Shown piece after piece: positions 51,938 through 60,628 of a stretch of 64,000 bases of DNA (positions are counted from its first letter, which is position 1; each line of letters begins with the position of its first letter). Source of the DNA: Luteimonas galliterrae (GTDB taxonomy: Bacteria > Pseudomonadota > Gammaproteobacteria > Xanthomonadales > Xanthomonadaceae). The stretch is from assembly GCF_023374055.1 (NCBI RefSeq), contig NZ_JAMBEP010000001.1, positions 1,364,001 through 1,428,000 of the forward strand. The letters are read 5' to 3'. The notes under the pieces were generated by a model. The model searched no databases and was not told where the DNA came from. It saw only the letters and a program-made list of their open reading frames with translations. A program made the position numbers and the translations under genes.

Positions 51938-52426
51938 TCAGGCGGCGCGGGCGCAATCGGCGCACAAGCCGTGCACTTCCAGCGTTTGCGCCTGCGGCAT
52001 GAAGCCCAGCGCACGGGCGCGCTCGTCGAGCTGGGCGACGACGTGTTCGTCTTCCAGTTCCACCGCGTTGTGGCATTGGTCGCAAATCAGGAACGGCACC
52101 GAATGCTGCGCCGTGTTCGGATGATGGCAGGCGACGAAGGCGTTGACCGATTCCAGCTTGTGGATGAAGCCGTTGGCCAACAGGAAATCCAATGCCCGAT
52201 ACACGGTAGGCGGCGCGGCGGCGCCGGCGCCTTCGCCGCTGCGGACCTGTTCGAGCAGGTCGTAGGCTTTCAGCGGCTTTCCGCCGTCGGCTATCAGGCC
52301 CAGCACGCGCGCGCGGATCGGCGTCAGGCGCAGCCCGCGCTCGTGGCAGGCGCGCTCGACCGCGTGCACGAAGCCGGAGGCGTCGTGGACGTGATGCTTG
52401 GGATCGATGCAGGCGTGGCTGGCCAT
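51938..52426 (-). CDS. zur: Fur family regulator, Zur-type
   Basis: A 162-residue Fur-family repressor. The DNA-binding part is RLTPIRARVLGLIADGGKPLKAYDLLEQ with PPTVYRALDFLLANGFIHKLES. Zinc residues are C-HH in FVACHHP, then CDQCHNAVELEDEHV and the C-terminal CADC structural pair. The A-Y-D-L-L and L-E-S-V-N-A-F blocks are characteristic of Zur rather than Fur. The likely targets are the znuD/merC divergon 4 kb away. Not in an operon with gltX (31-bp gap), but transcribed after it on the same strand. Confidence 0.9.
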   Translation of the reverse strand: MASHACIDPKHHVHDASGFVHAVERACHERGLRLTPIRARVLGLIADGGKPLKAYDLLEQVRSGEGAGAAAPPTVYRALDFLLANGFIHKLESVNAFVACHHPNTAQHSVPFLICDQCHNAVELEDEHVVAQLDERARALGFMPQAQTLEVHGLCADCARAA

Positions 52427-52457
52427 ATCGGAATAATGGTGGCGTCGACGCCCGGAC

Positions 52458-53873
52458 TCAAGCCGTTCCGGCGGCCGGGACGATGCGTTTCAGGGCCGCG
52501 TCGATGCGTTTCACCGCCTCGGCCTGCCCGGCCAGATAAACCGTGTGCGAAATATCGGGGCTGACCTGGGTGCCGGTGATGGCCACGCGCAACGGTTGCG
52601 CGATCTTGCCCATGCCGACGCCCAACGCCTCGGCGGTCGCGTGCAAAGCGGCGCCGACGGCTTCGGCGGTCCAGGCCGGCAGTTTCGACAGGCGATCGCG
52701 CGCATCGGCCAGCGCCGTGGTCGCGGCCGACGTGAGGTGCTTGGCGACGGCGGCATCGTCGTACTGCTCCAGCGGCCGGTACCAGACCGCCGCGCGCGCC
52801 GCCATTTCCTTCAGCGTCTGCACGCGGTCGCGAAGCGCGACAACGACATCGGCCGGCGCCGGGCCTTGCGCCAGGTCGTAGCCTTCGTTGCGCAGATGCC
52901 ATTCCAGATGCCTGGCGACGTCGTTCGGATCGTCGTTCTTCAGGTATTGCTGGTTGAGCCAGCCGAGCTTGGCCGGATCCAGGCGCGAAGCCTTGGAATT
53001 GACGTCTTCCAGTTTGAACAGCGCGGTCATCTCATCGATCGAGAAGATTTCCTGATCGCCGTGCGACCAGCCCAGCCGCACCAGGTAATTCAGCAGCGCA
53101 TGCGGCAGATAGCCCTCGTCGCGATATTGCATCACATCCGCCGCGCCGGTGCGCTTGGACAGCTTGGCGCCTTCCGGGTCGAGGATCATCGGCAGGTGCG
53201 CGAAATACGGCACCGGCGCGCCGAGCGCCTGATAGATGTTGACCTGGCGCGGCGTGTTGTTGACGTGGTCGTCGCCGCGCACGACGTCGGTGATCTTCAT
53301 GTCCAGATCGTCGACTACCACCGCGAAGTTGTACGTGGGATAGCCGTCGGAACGGAAGATCACCAGGTCGTCGAGCTCGTCGTTGCTCCACTCGATGCGG
53401 CCCTTGACCTTGTCCTCGAACGCGACGGTGCCGCCGACCGGGTTCTTGAAGCGGATCACGCGGTTCGGATCCTCCCGATACGGTTCGTTTCGGTCGCGAT
53501 AAGCGCCGTTGTAGCGCGGCTTCTCGCCCGCGGCCATCGCTTTCTCGCGCATCGCTTCGAGCTCTTCCTTGGTCTCGTAGGCGTAATAGGCGTGGCCGGA
53601 AGCGACCAGCTGCTCGGCCACTTCGCGGTAACGGTCCAGACGCTGGGTCTGGTAGATGGGGCCTTCGTCGTAATCCAGGCCCAGCCAGTCCATTGCCTGC
53701 AGGATCGCATCGATCGCCGCCTGCGTGCTGCGCTCGCGGTCGGTGTCCTCGATGCGCAGGATGAACTGCCCGCCGCGGCGGCGCGCTTCCAACCAGCAAT
53801 ACAGCGCGGTGCGCGCGCCGCCGATGTGCAGGTAGCCGGTGGGGCTGGGGGCGAAGCGGGTGCGGCAGGTCAT
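52458..53873 (-). CDS. gltX: Glutamate-tRNA ligase
   Basis: A 471-residue class I aminoacyl-tRNA synthetase charging tRNA-Glu. The HIGH motif is [15 protein letters not shown] and the KMSKS loop is [47 protein letters not shown] (split across the active site) and the C-terminal anticodon-binding helices are complete. The start at 53873 (MTCRTRF) gives the usual length. It is essential and single in this window. Confidence 0.98.
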   Translation of the reverse strand: MTCRTRFAPSPTGYLHIGGARTALYCWLEARRRGGQFILRIEDTDRERSTQAAIDAILQAMDWLGLDYDEGPIYQTQRLDRYREVAEQLVASGHAYYAYETKEELEAMREKAMAAGEKPRYNGAYRDRNEPYREDPNRVIRFKNPVGGTVAFEDKVKGRIEWSNDELDDLVIFRSDGYPTYNFAVVVDDLDMKITDVVRGDDHVNNTPRQVNIYQALGAPVPYFAHLPMILDPEGAKLSKRTGAADVMQYRDEGYLPHALLNYLVRLGWSHGDQEIFSIDEMTALFKLEDVNSKASRLDPAKLGWLNQQYLKNDDPNDVARHLEWHLRNEGYDLAQGPAPADVVVALRDRVQTLKEMAARAAVWYRPLEQYDDAAVAKHLTSAATTALADARDRLSKLPAWTAEAVGAALHATAEALGVGMGKIAQPLRVAITGTQVSPDISHTVYLAGQAEAVKRIDAALKRIVPAAGTA

Positions 53874-53929
53874 GCAGAGGCCAGAAGTGCGGATTGCGCC
53901 CATTTTACCGGACCCGGCCCGAGCTGGTG

Positions 53930-54022
53930 CTCTTGTGGGAGCGGCTTTGGCCGCGAGCTTTCCACGGATCGCAGCGACATGCAGGAAGAAAGCTCGCGGC
54001 TAAAGCCGCTCCCACAAGAGCG
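53930..54022. repeat. GTGGGAGCGGCT palindrome pair
   Basis: Facing arms CTTGTGGGAGCGGCTTTGGC and its complement lie between divergent gltX and lpxH, followed by a degenerate GCGGCGCAAGCTCCGCCCTA half-palindrome that reaches almost to the lpxH start. Confidence 0.9.
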
Positions 54023-54058
54023 AAAGCAGCGGCGCAAGCTCCGCCCTACAATGGACAG

Positions 54059-54796
54059 ATGACCACTCTGTTCATTTCCGACCTTCACCTCGACCCCGCG
54101 CGCCCAGACATCGCCCGACTCTTCGGCGAATTCGTCGACGGCGAAGCCCGCCAAGCCGACGCGCTGTACATCCTGGGCGACCTGTTCGAGGCCTGGGTCG
54201 GCGACGACGACCCTTCGGAGGCCGGCACTTTCGTCGCCGATAAGCTCGCGGCGCTCGTCGAAAGCGGCGTGCCGGCGAGCTTCATCCGCGGCAACCGCGA
54301 TTTCCTGATCGGCGACGGCTACGCGCGCCGCGCCGGCATGGCGATCCTGCCCGATCCGGCCGTGATCATGCTGTACGGCCGCCCTACCCTGCTGATGCAC
54401 GGCGATCTGCTCTGCACCGACGACACCGCCTATCAGCAATTCCGCGCGCAGACGCGCGATCCGGCCTGGCAGGCGCAGTTCATGGCGCAGCCTTTGGCCG
54501 CGCGGCTCGCATTCGCCGAACAGGCGCGCGCCGCAAGCAAGGCGCGCCAGGGCGAACTGCGCGACGCGGGCACGATGGAAACGATCACCGATGTCTCGCC
54601 GCGCACCGTCGCCGACACGTTCGCGCGCTACGGCATCGACACGCTGATCCATGGGCATACGCATCGGCCGGCGGTGCATGAGCTCGACATCGCAGGAAAA
54701 CCGTATCGCCGCATCGTGCTCGGCGATTGGTATACGCAAGGATCGGTGTTGCGGGTCGATGCCGCGGGCGCCGCGTTGAGCGCCCTAGCTTTTTAG
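54059..54796 (+). CDS. lpxH: UDP-2,3-diacylglucosamine diphosphatase
   Basis: A 245-residue peripheral membrane metallophosphoesterase that releases UMP to make lipid X in lipid A synthesis. The metal motifs are [48 protein letters not shown] and [12 protein letters not shown]. The only start compatible with the family N-terminus is 54059; no strong ribosome-binding site precedes it. Confidence 0.96.
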   Translation: MTTLFISDLHLDPARPDIARLFGEFVDGEARQADALYILGDLFEAWVGDDDPSEAGTFVADKLAALVESGVPASFIRGNRDFLIGDGYARRAGMAILPDPAVIMLYGRPTLLMHGDLLCTDDTAYQQFRAQTRDPAWQAQFMAQPLAARLAFAEQARAASKARQGELRDAGTMETITDVSPRTVADTFARYGIDTLIHGHTHRPAVHELDIAGKPYRRIVLGDWYTQGSVLRVDAAGAALSALAF

Positions 54797-54819
54797 AGCT
54801 GAGCTGGCCCGCTGCTTTT

Positions 54820-54929
54820 TTGTAGGTGCGAATTTATTCGCACGCTCTTGATTCATGCCCGGAAAAGCGTGCGAATAAATTCGCACCTACGAAAGCGAGA
54901 GCAGCGGAGCAAGCTCCGCTCTGCGAAGC
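54820..54929. repeat. GTAGGTGCGAATTT pair plus GTAGAGCGG-type arm
   Basis: Facing arms TTGTAGGTGCGAATTTATTC and GAATAAATTCGCACCTACGA (54819-54893) are followed by AGCAGCGGAGCAAGCTCCGC (to 54929). The same two families are combined, in another order, at 17797-17934. Confidence 0.9.
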
Positions 54930-54940
54930 CGACACAACGG

Positions 54941-55744
54941 TCAGCCGGAAAGTTGCTGCAGGGCCTTCAGCTCATCCTCGCCGAAACCTGCCGCGCTGCG
55001 CGCTTCGATATTGAACGGCGCACGCAGCACGCCGCGCGCGTACTCGGCCAGCAATTCGCGGAAGCGCGTTTCAGGCTCGACGCCGGCGCGCTCGCAGAAC
55101 CAGCGGAACCAGCGCGAGCCTGCGGCGACGTGCGCGACTTCCTCGCGCAGGATCGTTTCCAGGATGGCGACGGTCGCATCGTCGCCGAGCGCGCGCAGCT
55201 TGACGATCATGCCAGGCGTCACGTCCAGACCGCGCGCTTCCAGCACCCGCGGCACCAGCGCCATCCGCGCCAGGCCGTCGTGGGCGGTCTTCTCCGCCAT
55301 TTCCCACAGCCCGTTGTGGGCATCGAAATCGCCGTAGTCGTAGCCGAGTTGCCGCAAGCGATCGCGCAGCATGACGAAATGGCGCGCTTCGTCGTTGGCC
55401 ACGCTTACCCAGTCGGCGTAGTACGCTTGCGGCATGCCTCGGAAACGGTAGACCGCGTCCCAGGCCAGATCGATGGCGTTGAATTCGATATGCGCGATGG
55501 CGTGGATGAACGCGGCGCGGCCTTCGGGCGTGCCCAGGCCACGTTTGGGGAGGTCGCGAGGGTGCACCAGCGCCGGTTTCGGCGGGCGGCCGGGCATGCA
55601 TATCGGGTTCGGCGAGGGGGAATCCGCCGGAATCGCCAATTCCCCGTTAGCGAAAGAAGCTGCCGCAGCGAAGGTCGCGGCGGCCTTGCTTTCGCATGTC
55701 GCCGAATCCAGGCATTCAGCTGCAACCTCAAAAATGGGCGCCAC
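54941..55744 (-). CDS. DUF455 ferritin-like protein
   Basis: A 267-residue protein of the DUF455/COG2833 ferritin-like family. Di-iron-type helices carry IHAIAHIEFNAIDLAWDAVYRF, WVSVANDEARHFVML and LREEVAHVAAGSRWFRWF, giving the ExxH pattern. RDLPKRGLGTPEGRAAFIHA is a conserved lead-in. The start appears to be GTG (MAPIFEVAAE). The family may include tRNA- or hydroxylase-type enzymes; the role is unknown. Confidence 0.88.
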   Translation of the reverse strand: MAPIFEVAAECLDSATCESKAAATFAAAASFANGELAIPADSPSPNPICMPGRPPKPALVHPRDLPKRGLGTPEGRAAFIHAIAHIEFNAIDLAWDAVYRFRGMPQAYYADWVSVANDEARHFVMLRDRLRQLGYDYGDFDAHNGLWEMAEKTAHDGLARMALVPRVLEARGLDVTPGMIVKLRALGDDATVAILETILREEVAHVAAGSRWFRWFCERAGVEPETRFRELLAEYARGVLRAPFNIEARSAAGFGEDELKALQQLSG

Positions 55745-55756
55745 TTCCCTATCCCG

Positions 55757-55892
55757 TCATCCCAGCGAAAGCTGGGGCCCATTTTGATCTTGGTTTCATC
55801 AAGTGCAAAGTCGCTGGATCCCCGCCTTCGCGGGGATGACGGCTAAAGCAAAGCAAAGAAGCAAAAGGGATCCCAGCTTTCGCTGGGATGAA
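55757..55892. repeat. Three GTCATCCC palindromes
   Basis: CCCGTCATCCCAGCGAAAGC (55756-), GATCCCCGCCTTCGCGGGGA (55817-) and GGATCCCAGCTTTCGCTGGG (55868-) fill the gap between the DUF455 and purF genes; the first and third are inverted relative to each other. Confidence 0.88.
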
Positions 55893-55903
55893 GGAAATGG
55901 AAG

Positions 55904-57376
55904 TTACGAGGCGACCCGCCGCTTCTTCTTCGCCTCGTCCGAGCGCAACTGCTGGATCCGCTCGAAATACCCCGGCTCGATGCCGGTCACGTACTCGCCG
56001 CTGAAGCAGGAACTGTCGAACTTGCGCCCCGGGAACTTGGGCCCGGCGACCGCGGATTCCAGATCCGACAAGTCCTGGTAGATCAACCAATCGCAGCCGA
56101 GCAGTTCTTCGATTTCCTTCTCGCTGCGGCCGTGCGCCACCAGTTCTTCCGACGAGGGCATGTCGATGCCGTAGATGTTCGGATAGCGCACCGGCGGCGC
56201 CGCGGAAGCCAGATACACCTTGCGCGCGCCGGCATCGCGCGCCATCTGCACGATCTGTTTCGACGTGGTGCCGCGGACGATGGAATCGTCGACCAGCAGC
56301 ACGACGCGGTTGCGGAATTCCAGCGGGATCGGGTTGAGCTTGCGCTTGACCGATTTGGCGCGCTCGCCCTGCCCCGGCATGATGAAGGTGCGGCCGACGT
56401 AGCGGTTCTTGATGAAGCCCTCGCGGTACTTCACGTTCAGCAGGTTGGAGATTTCCAGCGCCGCGTCGCGCGAGGTGTCCGGGATCGGGATCACCACGTC
56501 GATGTCGTGGTCGGGCCGCTCGCGCAGGATCTTCTCGCCCAGGGTCACGCCCATGCGCATGCGCGCCTTGTGCACGGAGATCTCGTCCATCATCGAGTCG
56601 GGCCGCGCGAAATAGACGTATTCGAAGATGCACGGCGTGTGCTGCGGATTCTCGGCGCAGATCCGCGTGTGCAATTCTCCGCGCGCGGTGACCACCACGG
56701 CTTCGCCCGGGGCGACATCGCGCATGCGCTCGAAACCGAGGATGTCCAGCGCCACCGATTCGGAGGCGATGGCGTATTCGGTCCCGTTCTCCGTATTGCG
56801 CTTGCCCAGCACGAGCGGACGGATGCCGTGCGGATCGCGGAACCCGACCAGGCCCAGGCCGAGCACGGTCGCGACCACGGCGTAACCGCCCTTGGCGCGG
56901 CGATTGACGCCTTCGATGGCCTTGAAGACCGATTCGGGCGTCAGCGCCTTCTGCGTGTCCAACTCGTGCGCGAACACGTTCAACAGCACTTCCGAATCGG
57001 ATTCGGTATTGACGTTTCGGCGGTCCTGCTCGAACACCTCGCGCCGCAGCGCGTCGGTATTGACCAGGTTGCCGTTGTGCGCCAGCGCGATGCCGTAGGG
57101 CGAGTTGACGTAGAACGGCTGCGCCTCGTCCAGGCCTTCGCTGCCGGCGGTCGGATAACGGCAATGGGCGATGCCGACGCGGCCTTCGAGCAGGCGCATG
57201 GCCTTGGCGTCGAACACGTCGCGCACCAGTCCGTTGCCCTTGTGCACGCGCAGGTGCGAGCCGTCGGCGGTGGCGATGCCGGCGGCGTCCTGGCCGCGGT
57301 GCTGGAGCACGGTCAAGCCGTCGTAAAGCGCAGCGGCGACTTCACTGGTCCCGACGATACCGACGATGCCGCACAT
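55904..57376 (-). CDS. purF: Amidophosphoribosyltransferase
   Basis: A 490-residue enzyme that starts purine synthesis by replacing the pyrophosphate of PRPP with ammonia from glutamine. Cys2 of MCGIVGIVG is the N-terminal glutaminase nucleophile, and [12 protein letters not shown] and RYPTAGSEG follow. The PRPP loop is [14 protein letters not shown], and [10 protein letters not shown]-like and [13 protein letters not shown] blocks are present. It is the last gene of a folC-dedD-purF unit; 47 bp separate it from dedD. Confidence 0.98.
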   Translation of the reverse strand: MCGIVGIVGTSEVAAALYDGLTVLQHRGQDAAGIATADGSHLRVHKGNGLVRDVFDAKAMRLLEGRVGIAHCRYPTAGSEGLDEAQPFYVNSPYGIALAHNGNLVNTDALRREVFEQDRRNVNTESDSEVLLNVFAHELDTQKALTPESVFKAIEGVNRRAKGGYAVVATVLGLGLVGFRDPHGIRPLVLGKRNTENGTEYAIASESVALDILGFERMRDVAPGEAVVVTARGELHTRICAENPQHTPCIFEYVYFARPDSMMDEISVHKARMRMGVTLGEKILRERPDHDIDVVIPIPDTSRDAALEISNLLNVKYREGFIKNRYVGRTFIMPGQGERAKSVKRKLNPIPLEFRNRVVLLVDDSIVRGTTSKQIVQMARDAGARKVYLASAAPPVRYPNIYGIDMPSSEELVAHGRSEKEIEELLGCDWLIYQDLSDLESAVAGPKFPGRKFDSSCFSGEYVTGIEPGYFERIQQLRSDEAKKKRRVAS

Positions 57377-57423
57377 GTTCCGTTTCTCCGCGGCGCCGAC
57401 GCGCCGCCACTGCCGAATGACGA

Positions 57424-58410
57424 TTAAGGATGCGGGCGGACGATGCCGTCCATACCGGTTTTGGCTTTCACTTGCGATTTGAGCTGGTCGGCCTCGCCGC
57501 GGCCGACTACCGGCCCGACGCGGACGCGCGACAGCATGCCCTTGTCGGTATTGACCTGTTCGACGAAGGCGCTGAAGCCGGCCGCACGCAGGCGGTCGCG
57601 CATGGCATTGGCTTCGGCCGCCTTGCTGAACGCGCCCAATTGGACCGCGTATCCGGTGCCCGCGGCGGCCGGCGCAGGCGCGCTCGCGACCGGCTTGGCC
57701 GCTGCAGGCTGCACCGTAGATGGGGGCGAAGGCTTGCTTGCCAAGGGTTCGGCGTCCAGGACGACCACGCTGCCGCGCAGGTCGCCGCGCGACTGTTGCG
57801 CGCGCAGGCGCGCGGCCTCGGCATCGGCGCGGGTGGCATAAGGCCCGACGCGGACGCGATAGCCGCTGCGGCCGTTGACCGTGGACGGCTCGCTATAACC
57901 GGGCAGTTGCGACTGCTTGAGCGCGCGTACCACGCCTTCGGCGTTGGCGGCGCTGGCGAAGCTGCCCAGGTTCACGGCGTAATCGCCGCTGGCCGAAGGC
58001 GCAGGCAGCTGCGCTGCGGCGGGAGCCGATGTGGTTTCCGCGGGCAGCGCGGCAGGCTCGGACACGCCGTCGGCGCCCAGCGGCACGGGCTTGCTGACGG
58101 ATTCGGCAGCAGCCGACTGGGCCGTCGAGGCTGCGCTGCCAGGCGCGGCTGGCGTCGCCGGATCGGCGGCATCGGGATGGGGGGTGGTCGTCGTCAAACC
58201 GACAGCGCCGCCTTCGGGCGCCTCGCCGGGCGTCACCAGCGGCAACTCGCGGGTTTCGTACTGGCCTGCGGGCGCATCGGGCATGGTCAGCGGCACGTCC
58301 GATACGCCGCTGTCGGGTGCCGGCCCTTGGATCAGCATCGGCAGGAAGATCACCGCCAGCGCGACCAGGATCACGGCGCCCCACAGGCGCTGTTTCAGGG
58401 CAGGTTCCAT
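57424..58410 (-). CDS. dedD: DedD-like protein with two SPOR domains
   Basis: A 328-residue inner-membrane protein. One N-terminal membrane helix ([19 protein letters not shown]) precedes a long Pro/Ala-rich periplasmic linker and two SPOR domains ([20 protein letters not shown] ... [12 protein letters not shown] at ~145-215, and [20 protein letters not shown] ... [12 protein letters not shown] at ~255-325). SPOR binds denuded peptidoglycan at the septum. DedD normally has one SPOR domain. It lies between folC and purF, the usual locus. Confidence 0.9.
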   Translation of the reverse strand: MEPALKQRLWGAVILVALAVIFLPMLIQGPAPDSGVSDVPLTMPDAPAGQYETRELPLVTPGEAPEGGAVGLTTTTPHPDAADPATPAAPGSAASTAQSAAAESVSKPVPLGADGVSEPAALPAETTSAPAAAQLPAPSASGDYAVNLGSFASAANAEGVVRALKQSQLPGYSEPSTVNGRSGYRVRVGPYATRADAEAARLRAQQSRGDLRGSVVVLDAEPLASKPSPPSTVQPAAAKPVASAPAPAAAGTGYAVQLGAFSKAAEANAMRDRLRAAGFSAFVEQVNTDKGMLSRVRVGPVVGRGEADQLKSQVKAKTGMDGIVRPHP

Positions 58411-58472
58411 CGGGGCTCGCAAGGAACGGCGGATCGCCGCGCGAATTATACCTGCGCCGGCCGAGTCCCGAA

Positions 58473-59873
58473 TTAACCGCGCGGTTCGAGCGCGAGGATC
58501 GCCGCGGCGGCGGTGTGGAAAGAACCGAAGACCAAGATGCGGTCGCCCGGTCGCGCCCGCGCCATCGCCGCCGCCAACGCCTCCGGCACGGTCGCGTGCC
58601 GCGCCCCGGCACCGGCTGCGGTGGCCTGCAGGCGTTGCGCGAACGCATCGACGTCCAGACCGCGCGGGTTGACGTCAGCCAAACCGGCCAGGAACCAGCC
58701 GTCTATGCCTCCGCCGATCGCGGCGGCGACGCCGGCCACGTCCTTATCGCCCAAGGCGGCGAATACGGCGAGCGTGCGGCCGGCATGCGGCGGCGAGCGC
58801 AGCCACGCGGCGAGTTCGCGCGCGGCCTGCGGGTTGTGCCCGACATCGACCAACACCTGTACGCCGTCGCGATCGAACGCCTGCAGGCGTCCGGCGATGC
58901 GAGCGGCGGCGACGCCATGGGCGTAGGCCTGCTCGGGAATCGCCGCGTCGAGCGCGCGCAACGCCGCAATGGCCGTGGCGGCGTTGCGCAATTGCGCCGG
59001 CGCGGCCAATTGCGGCATCGGCAACAGCGTTTCGAAGCCGATTTCGCGCCAGCGCCAGTGCCCGCCGTCGATGCGTTCGAAAAAGAAATCGCTGCCCGCG
59101 CGCAAGGCGGATGCGCCGATCGCGTAGGCATGGCGCAGCACGCTGGACGGCGGATCGTCTTCGCCCAGCACCAGCGGTTTCCAGGGGCGTGCGATGCCGG
59201 CTTTCTCCAAACCGATCTTTTCGCGGTCGTCGCCCAGGTAGTCCTGATGGTCGAGATCGACGGTGGTGATCACCGCCACGTCCGGATCGACGATGTTGGT
59301 CGCGTCCAGGCGGCCGCCGAGGCCGACTTCGAGGATGGCCAGGTCGAGTTGGCTGCGTTCGAACAGCCACAATGCGGCCAGCGTGCCGTATTCGAAATAA
59401 CTCAGCGACACCGCTTTTCCTTCTCCCTCCGGGAGAAGGTGCCCCGAAGGGGCGGATGAGGGTACGGCGAAGCTGCCCATGTCCGAACCGCTGCCGCTTC
59501 GCCGTACCCTCACCCCAACCCCTCTCCCGAGGGGAGAGGGGCTCAGGCGCGCTGCTTCGATAGCTTCGAAGGCCTCGACTAGTTCTACGCCTCCGGCGTC
59601 GCGCCCATCGATCCGCACGCGCTCGTTGTACGCAAGCAGATGCGGCGACGTATATGCGCCCACTTTCCAACCCGCTGCACGTGCGATCGCTTCGATGAAA
59701 GCGACCGTGGAGCCCTTGCCATTGGTACCGCCGATCGTGACGACATGCTTCCCCGGCTTGCCCAGATCGAGACGTTCGGCGACTTCGCGCACCCGCTCCA
59801 AACCCATGTCGATGGATTTGGGATGCTGGCGCTCGATGTAGGCCAGCCAGTCGGCGAGCGAACGTCCTGTCAT
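58473..59873 (-). CDS. folC: Folylpolyglutamate/dihydrofolate synthase with inserted repeat
   Basis: A 466-residue Mur-ligase-like enzyme adding glutamate to (dihydro)folates. The ATP loop is IGGTNGKGST, with YTSPHLLAYNERVRI, YFEYGTLAALWLF, LAILEVGLGGRLDATNI and TTVDLDHQDYLG. Between EAIEAAR and VSLSYFEYG there are about 44 extra residues (LSPSPLGRGVGVRV through PEGEGKA), encoded by a palindromic repeat in frame. The start at 59873 overlaps the stop of the histidine phosphatase gene. Confidence 0.95.
   Translation of the reverse strand: MTGRSLADWLAYIERQHPKSIDMGLERVREVAERLDLGKPGKHVVTIGGTNGKGSTVAFIEAIARAAGWKVGAYTSPHLLAYNERVRIDGRDAGGVELVEAFEAIEAARLSPSPLGRGVGVRVRRSGSGSDMGSFAVPSSAPSGHLLPEGEGKAVSLSYFEYGTLAALWLFERSQLDLAILEVGLGGRLDATNIVDPDVAVITTVDLDHQDYLGDDREKIGLEKAGIARPWKPLVLGEDDPPSSVLRHAYAIGASALRAGSDFFFERIDGGHWRWREIGFETLLPMPQLAAPAQLRNAATAIAALRALDAAIPEQAYAHGVAAARIAGRLQAFDRDGVQVLVDVGHNPQAARELAAWLRSPPHAGRTLAVFAALGDKDVAGVAAAIGGGIDGWFLAGLADVNPRGLDVDAFAQRLQATAAGAGARHATVPEALAAAMARARPGDRILVFGSFHTAAAAILALEPRG
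59416..59546. repeat. Palindromic repeat inserted in frame in folC
   Basis: CCTTCTCCCTCCGGGAGAAG (59419-) opens and CCTCTCCCGAGGGGAGAGGG (to 59540) closes the unit; in the middle GAGGGTACGGCGAAG (59458-59472) pairs perfectly with CTTCGCCGTACCCTC (59497-59511). It belongs to the family seen at 23937, 26569 and 39477. The ~131-132 bp length keeps the folC frame. Confidence 0.88.
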
Positions 59874-60514
59874 AACGCGCGGTGGACCGCTTCCCCGAAG
59901 AACGGCGTGTGATGCGCGCAATCGTTGAGCCGCACCACTTCCAGGCGATCCACATCGGGTCCTTCGAGCAGATTCAATGTGGTGGGCGCCTGGCGGAAAG
60001 TCCACAGTCTCGCCAGCGGGATGCCGAGCACGTGGCAAAGGATCACCCGGTTGACCGCGTCGTGCGCGACCACCAGCAAAGTGTCGTCCTTGCTCAAGCC
60101 TTCGCCTGCGCGTACCAGCGCGGGCCAGGCGCGATCGAACACGTGCTGCAGCGATTCGCCTTCGGGCATCAGCACTTCGTGCGGGGCATCGCGCCAGGCC
60201 TGCAGGCGCTCGCCGTCGCGCTCGCGGATCTCGCTGGCGAGCAGGCCTTCCCAGGTGCCGTGCGCGATTTCCATCAGGCCCGGGTCGGTGGCCAGCATCG
60301 CTGCGCGCGCATCGCCCAGTGCGAGTTCCGCAGTGCGCTTGGCGCGCTTCAGCGGCGAGGCGACGGCGCGGTCGATACGCACTTCGCGCAGGCGTTCGCC
60401 CAACGCGCGCGCCTGCGTTTCGCCGACCGGCGAAAGAGGAATGTCTTCTTGGCCCTGGTAGCGGCCTTCGGCGTTCCAGGGGGTTTCGCCGTGACGGGCG
60501 AGGATTATTTTCAT
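59870..60514 (-). CDS. Histidine phosphatase (phosphoglycerate mutase-like)
   Basis: A 214-residue histidine phosphatase: the catalytic His lies in ILARHGETPWNAEG, with RYQGQEDIPLSPVGETQA and ASPLKRAKRTAE. The acid/base Glu is in LMEIAHGTWEG, and the second His in LLVVAHDAVNR. It resembles CobC/GpmB-type phosphatases, and its substrate is unknown. Its stop overlaps the folC ATG (ATGA), so it is the first gene of that unit. Confidence 0.9.
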   Translation of the reverse strand: MKIILARHGETPWNAEGRYQGQEDIPLSPVGETQARALGERLREVRIDRAVASPLKRAKRTAELALGDARAAMLATDPGLMEIAHGTWEGLLASEIRERDGERLQAWRDAPHEVLMPEGESLQHVFDRAWPALVRAGEGLSKDDTLLVVAHDAVNRVILCHVLGIPLARLWTFRQAPTTLNLLEGPDVDRLEVVRLNDCAHHTPFFGEAVHRAL

Positions 60515-60536
60515 AGGGATGATCCTTCCAGTTCCG

Positions 60537-60620
60537 TCATCCCGGCGAAAGCCGGGATCCAGGGCGACGCCGTTGCCGCCGTTGCGCGAGCCTGGATCCC
60601 GGCCTGCGCCGGGATGACGG
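60537..60620. repeat. GTCATCCCGGCG inverted repeat pair
   Basis: CGTCATCCCGGCGAAAGCCG and CGGCCTGCGCCGGGATGACG face each other in the gap between the histidine phosphatase gene and serA. Confidence 0.9.
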
Positions 60621-60628
60621 TTGAGAAA

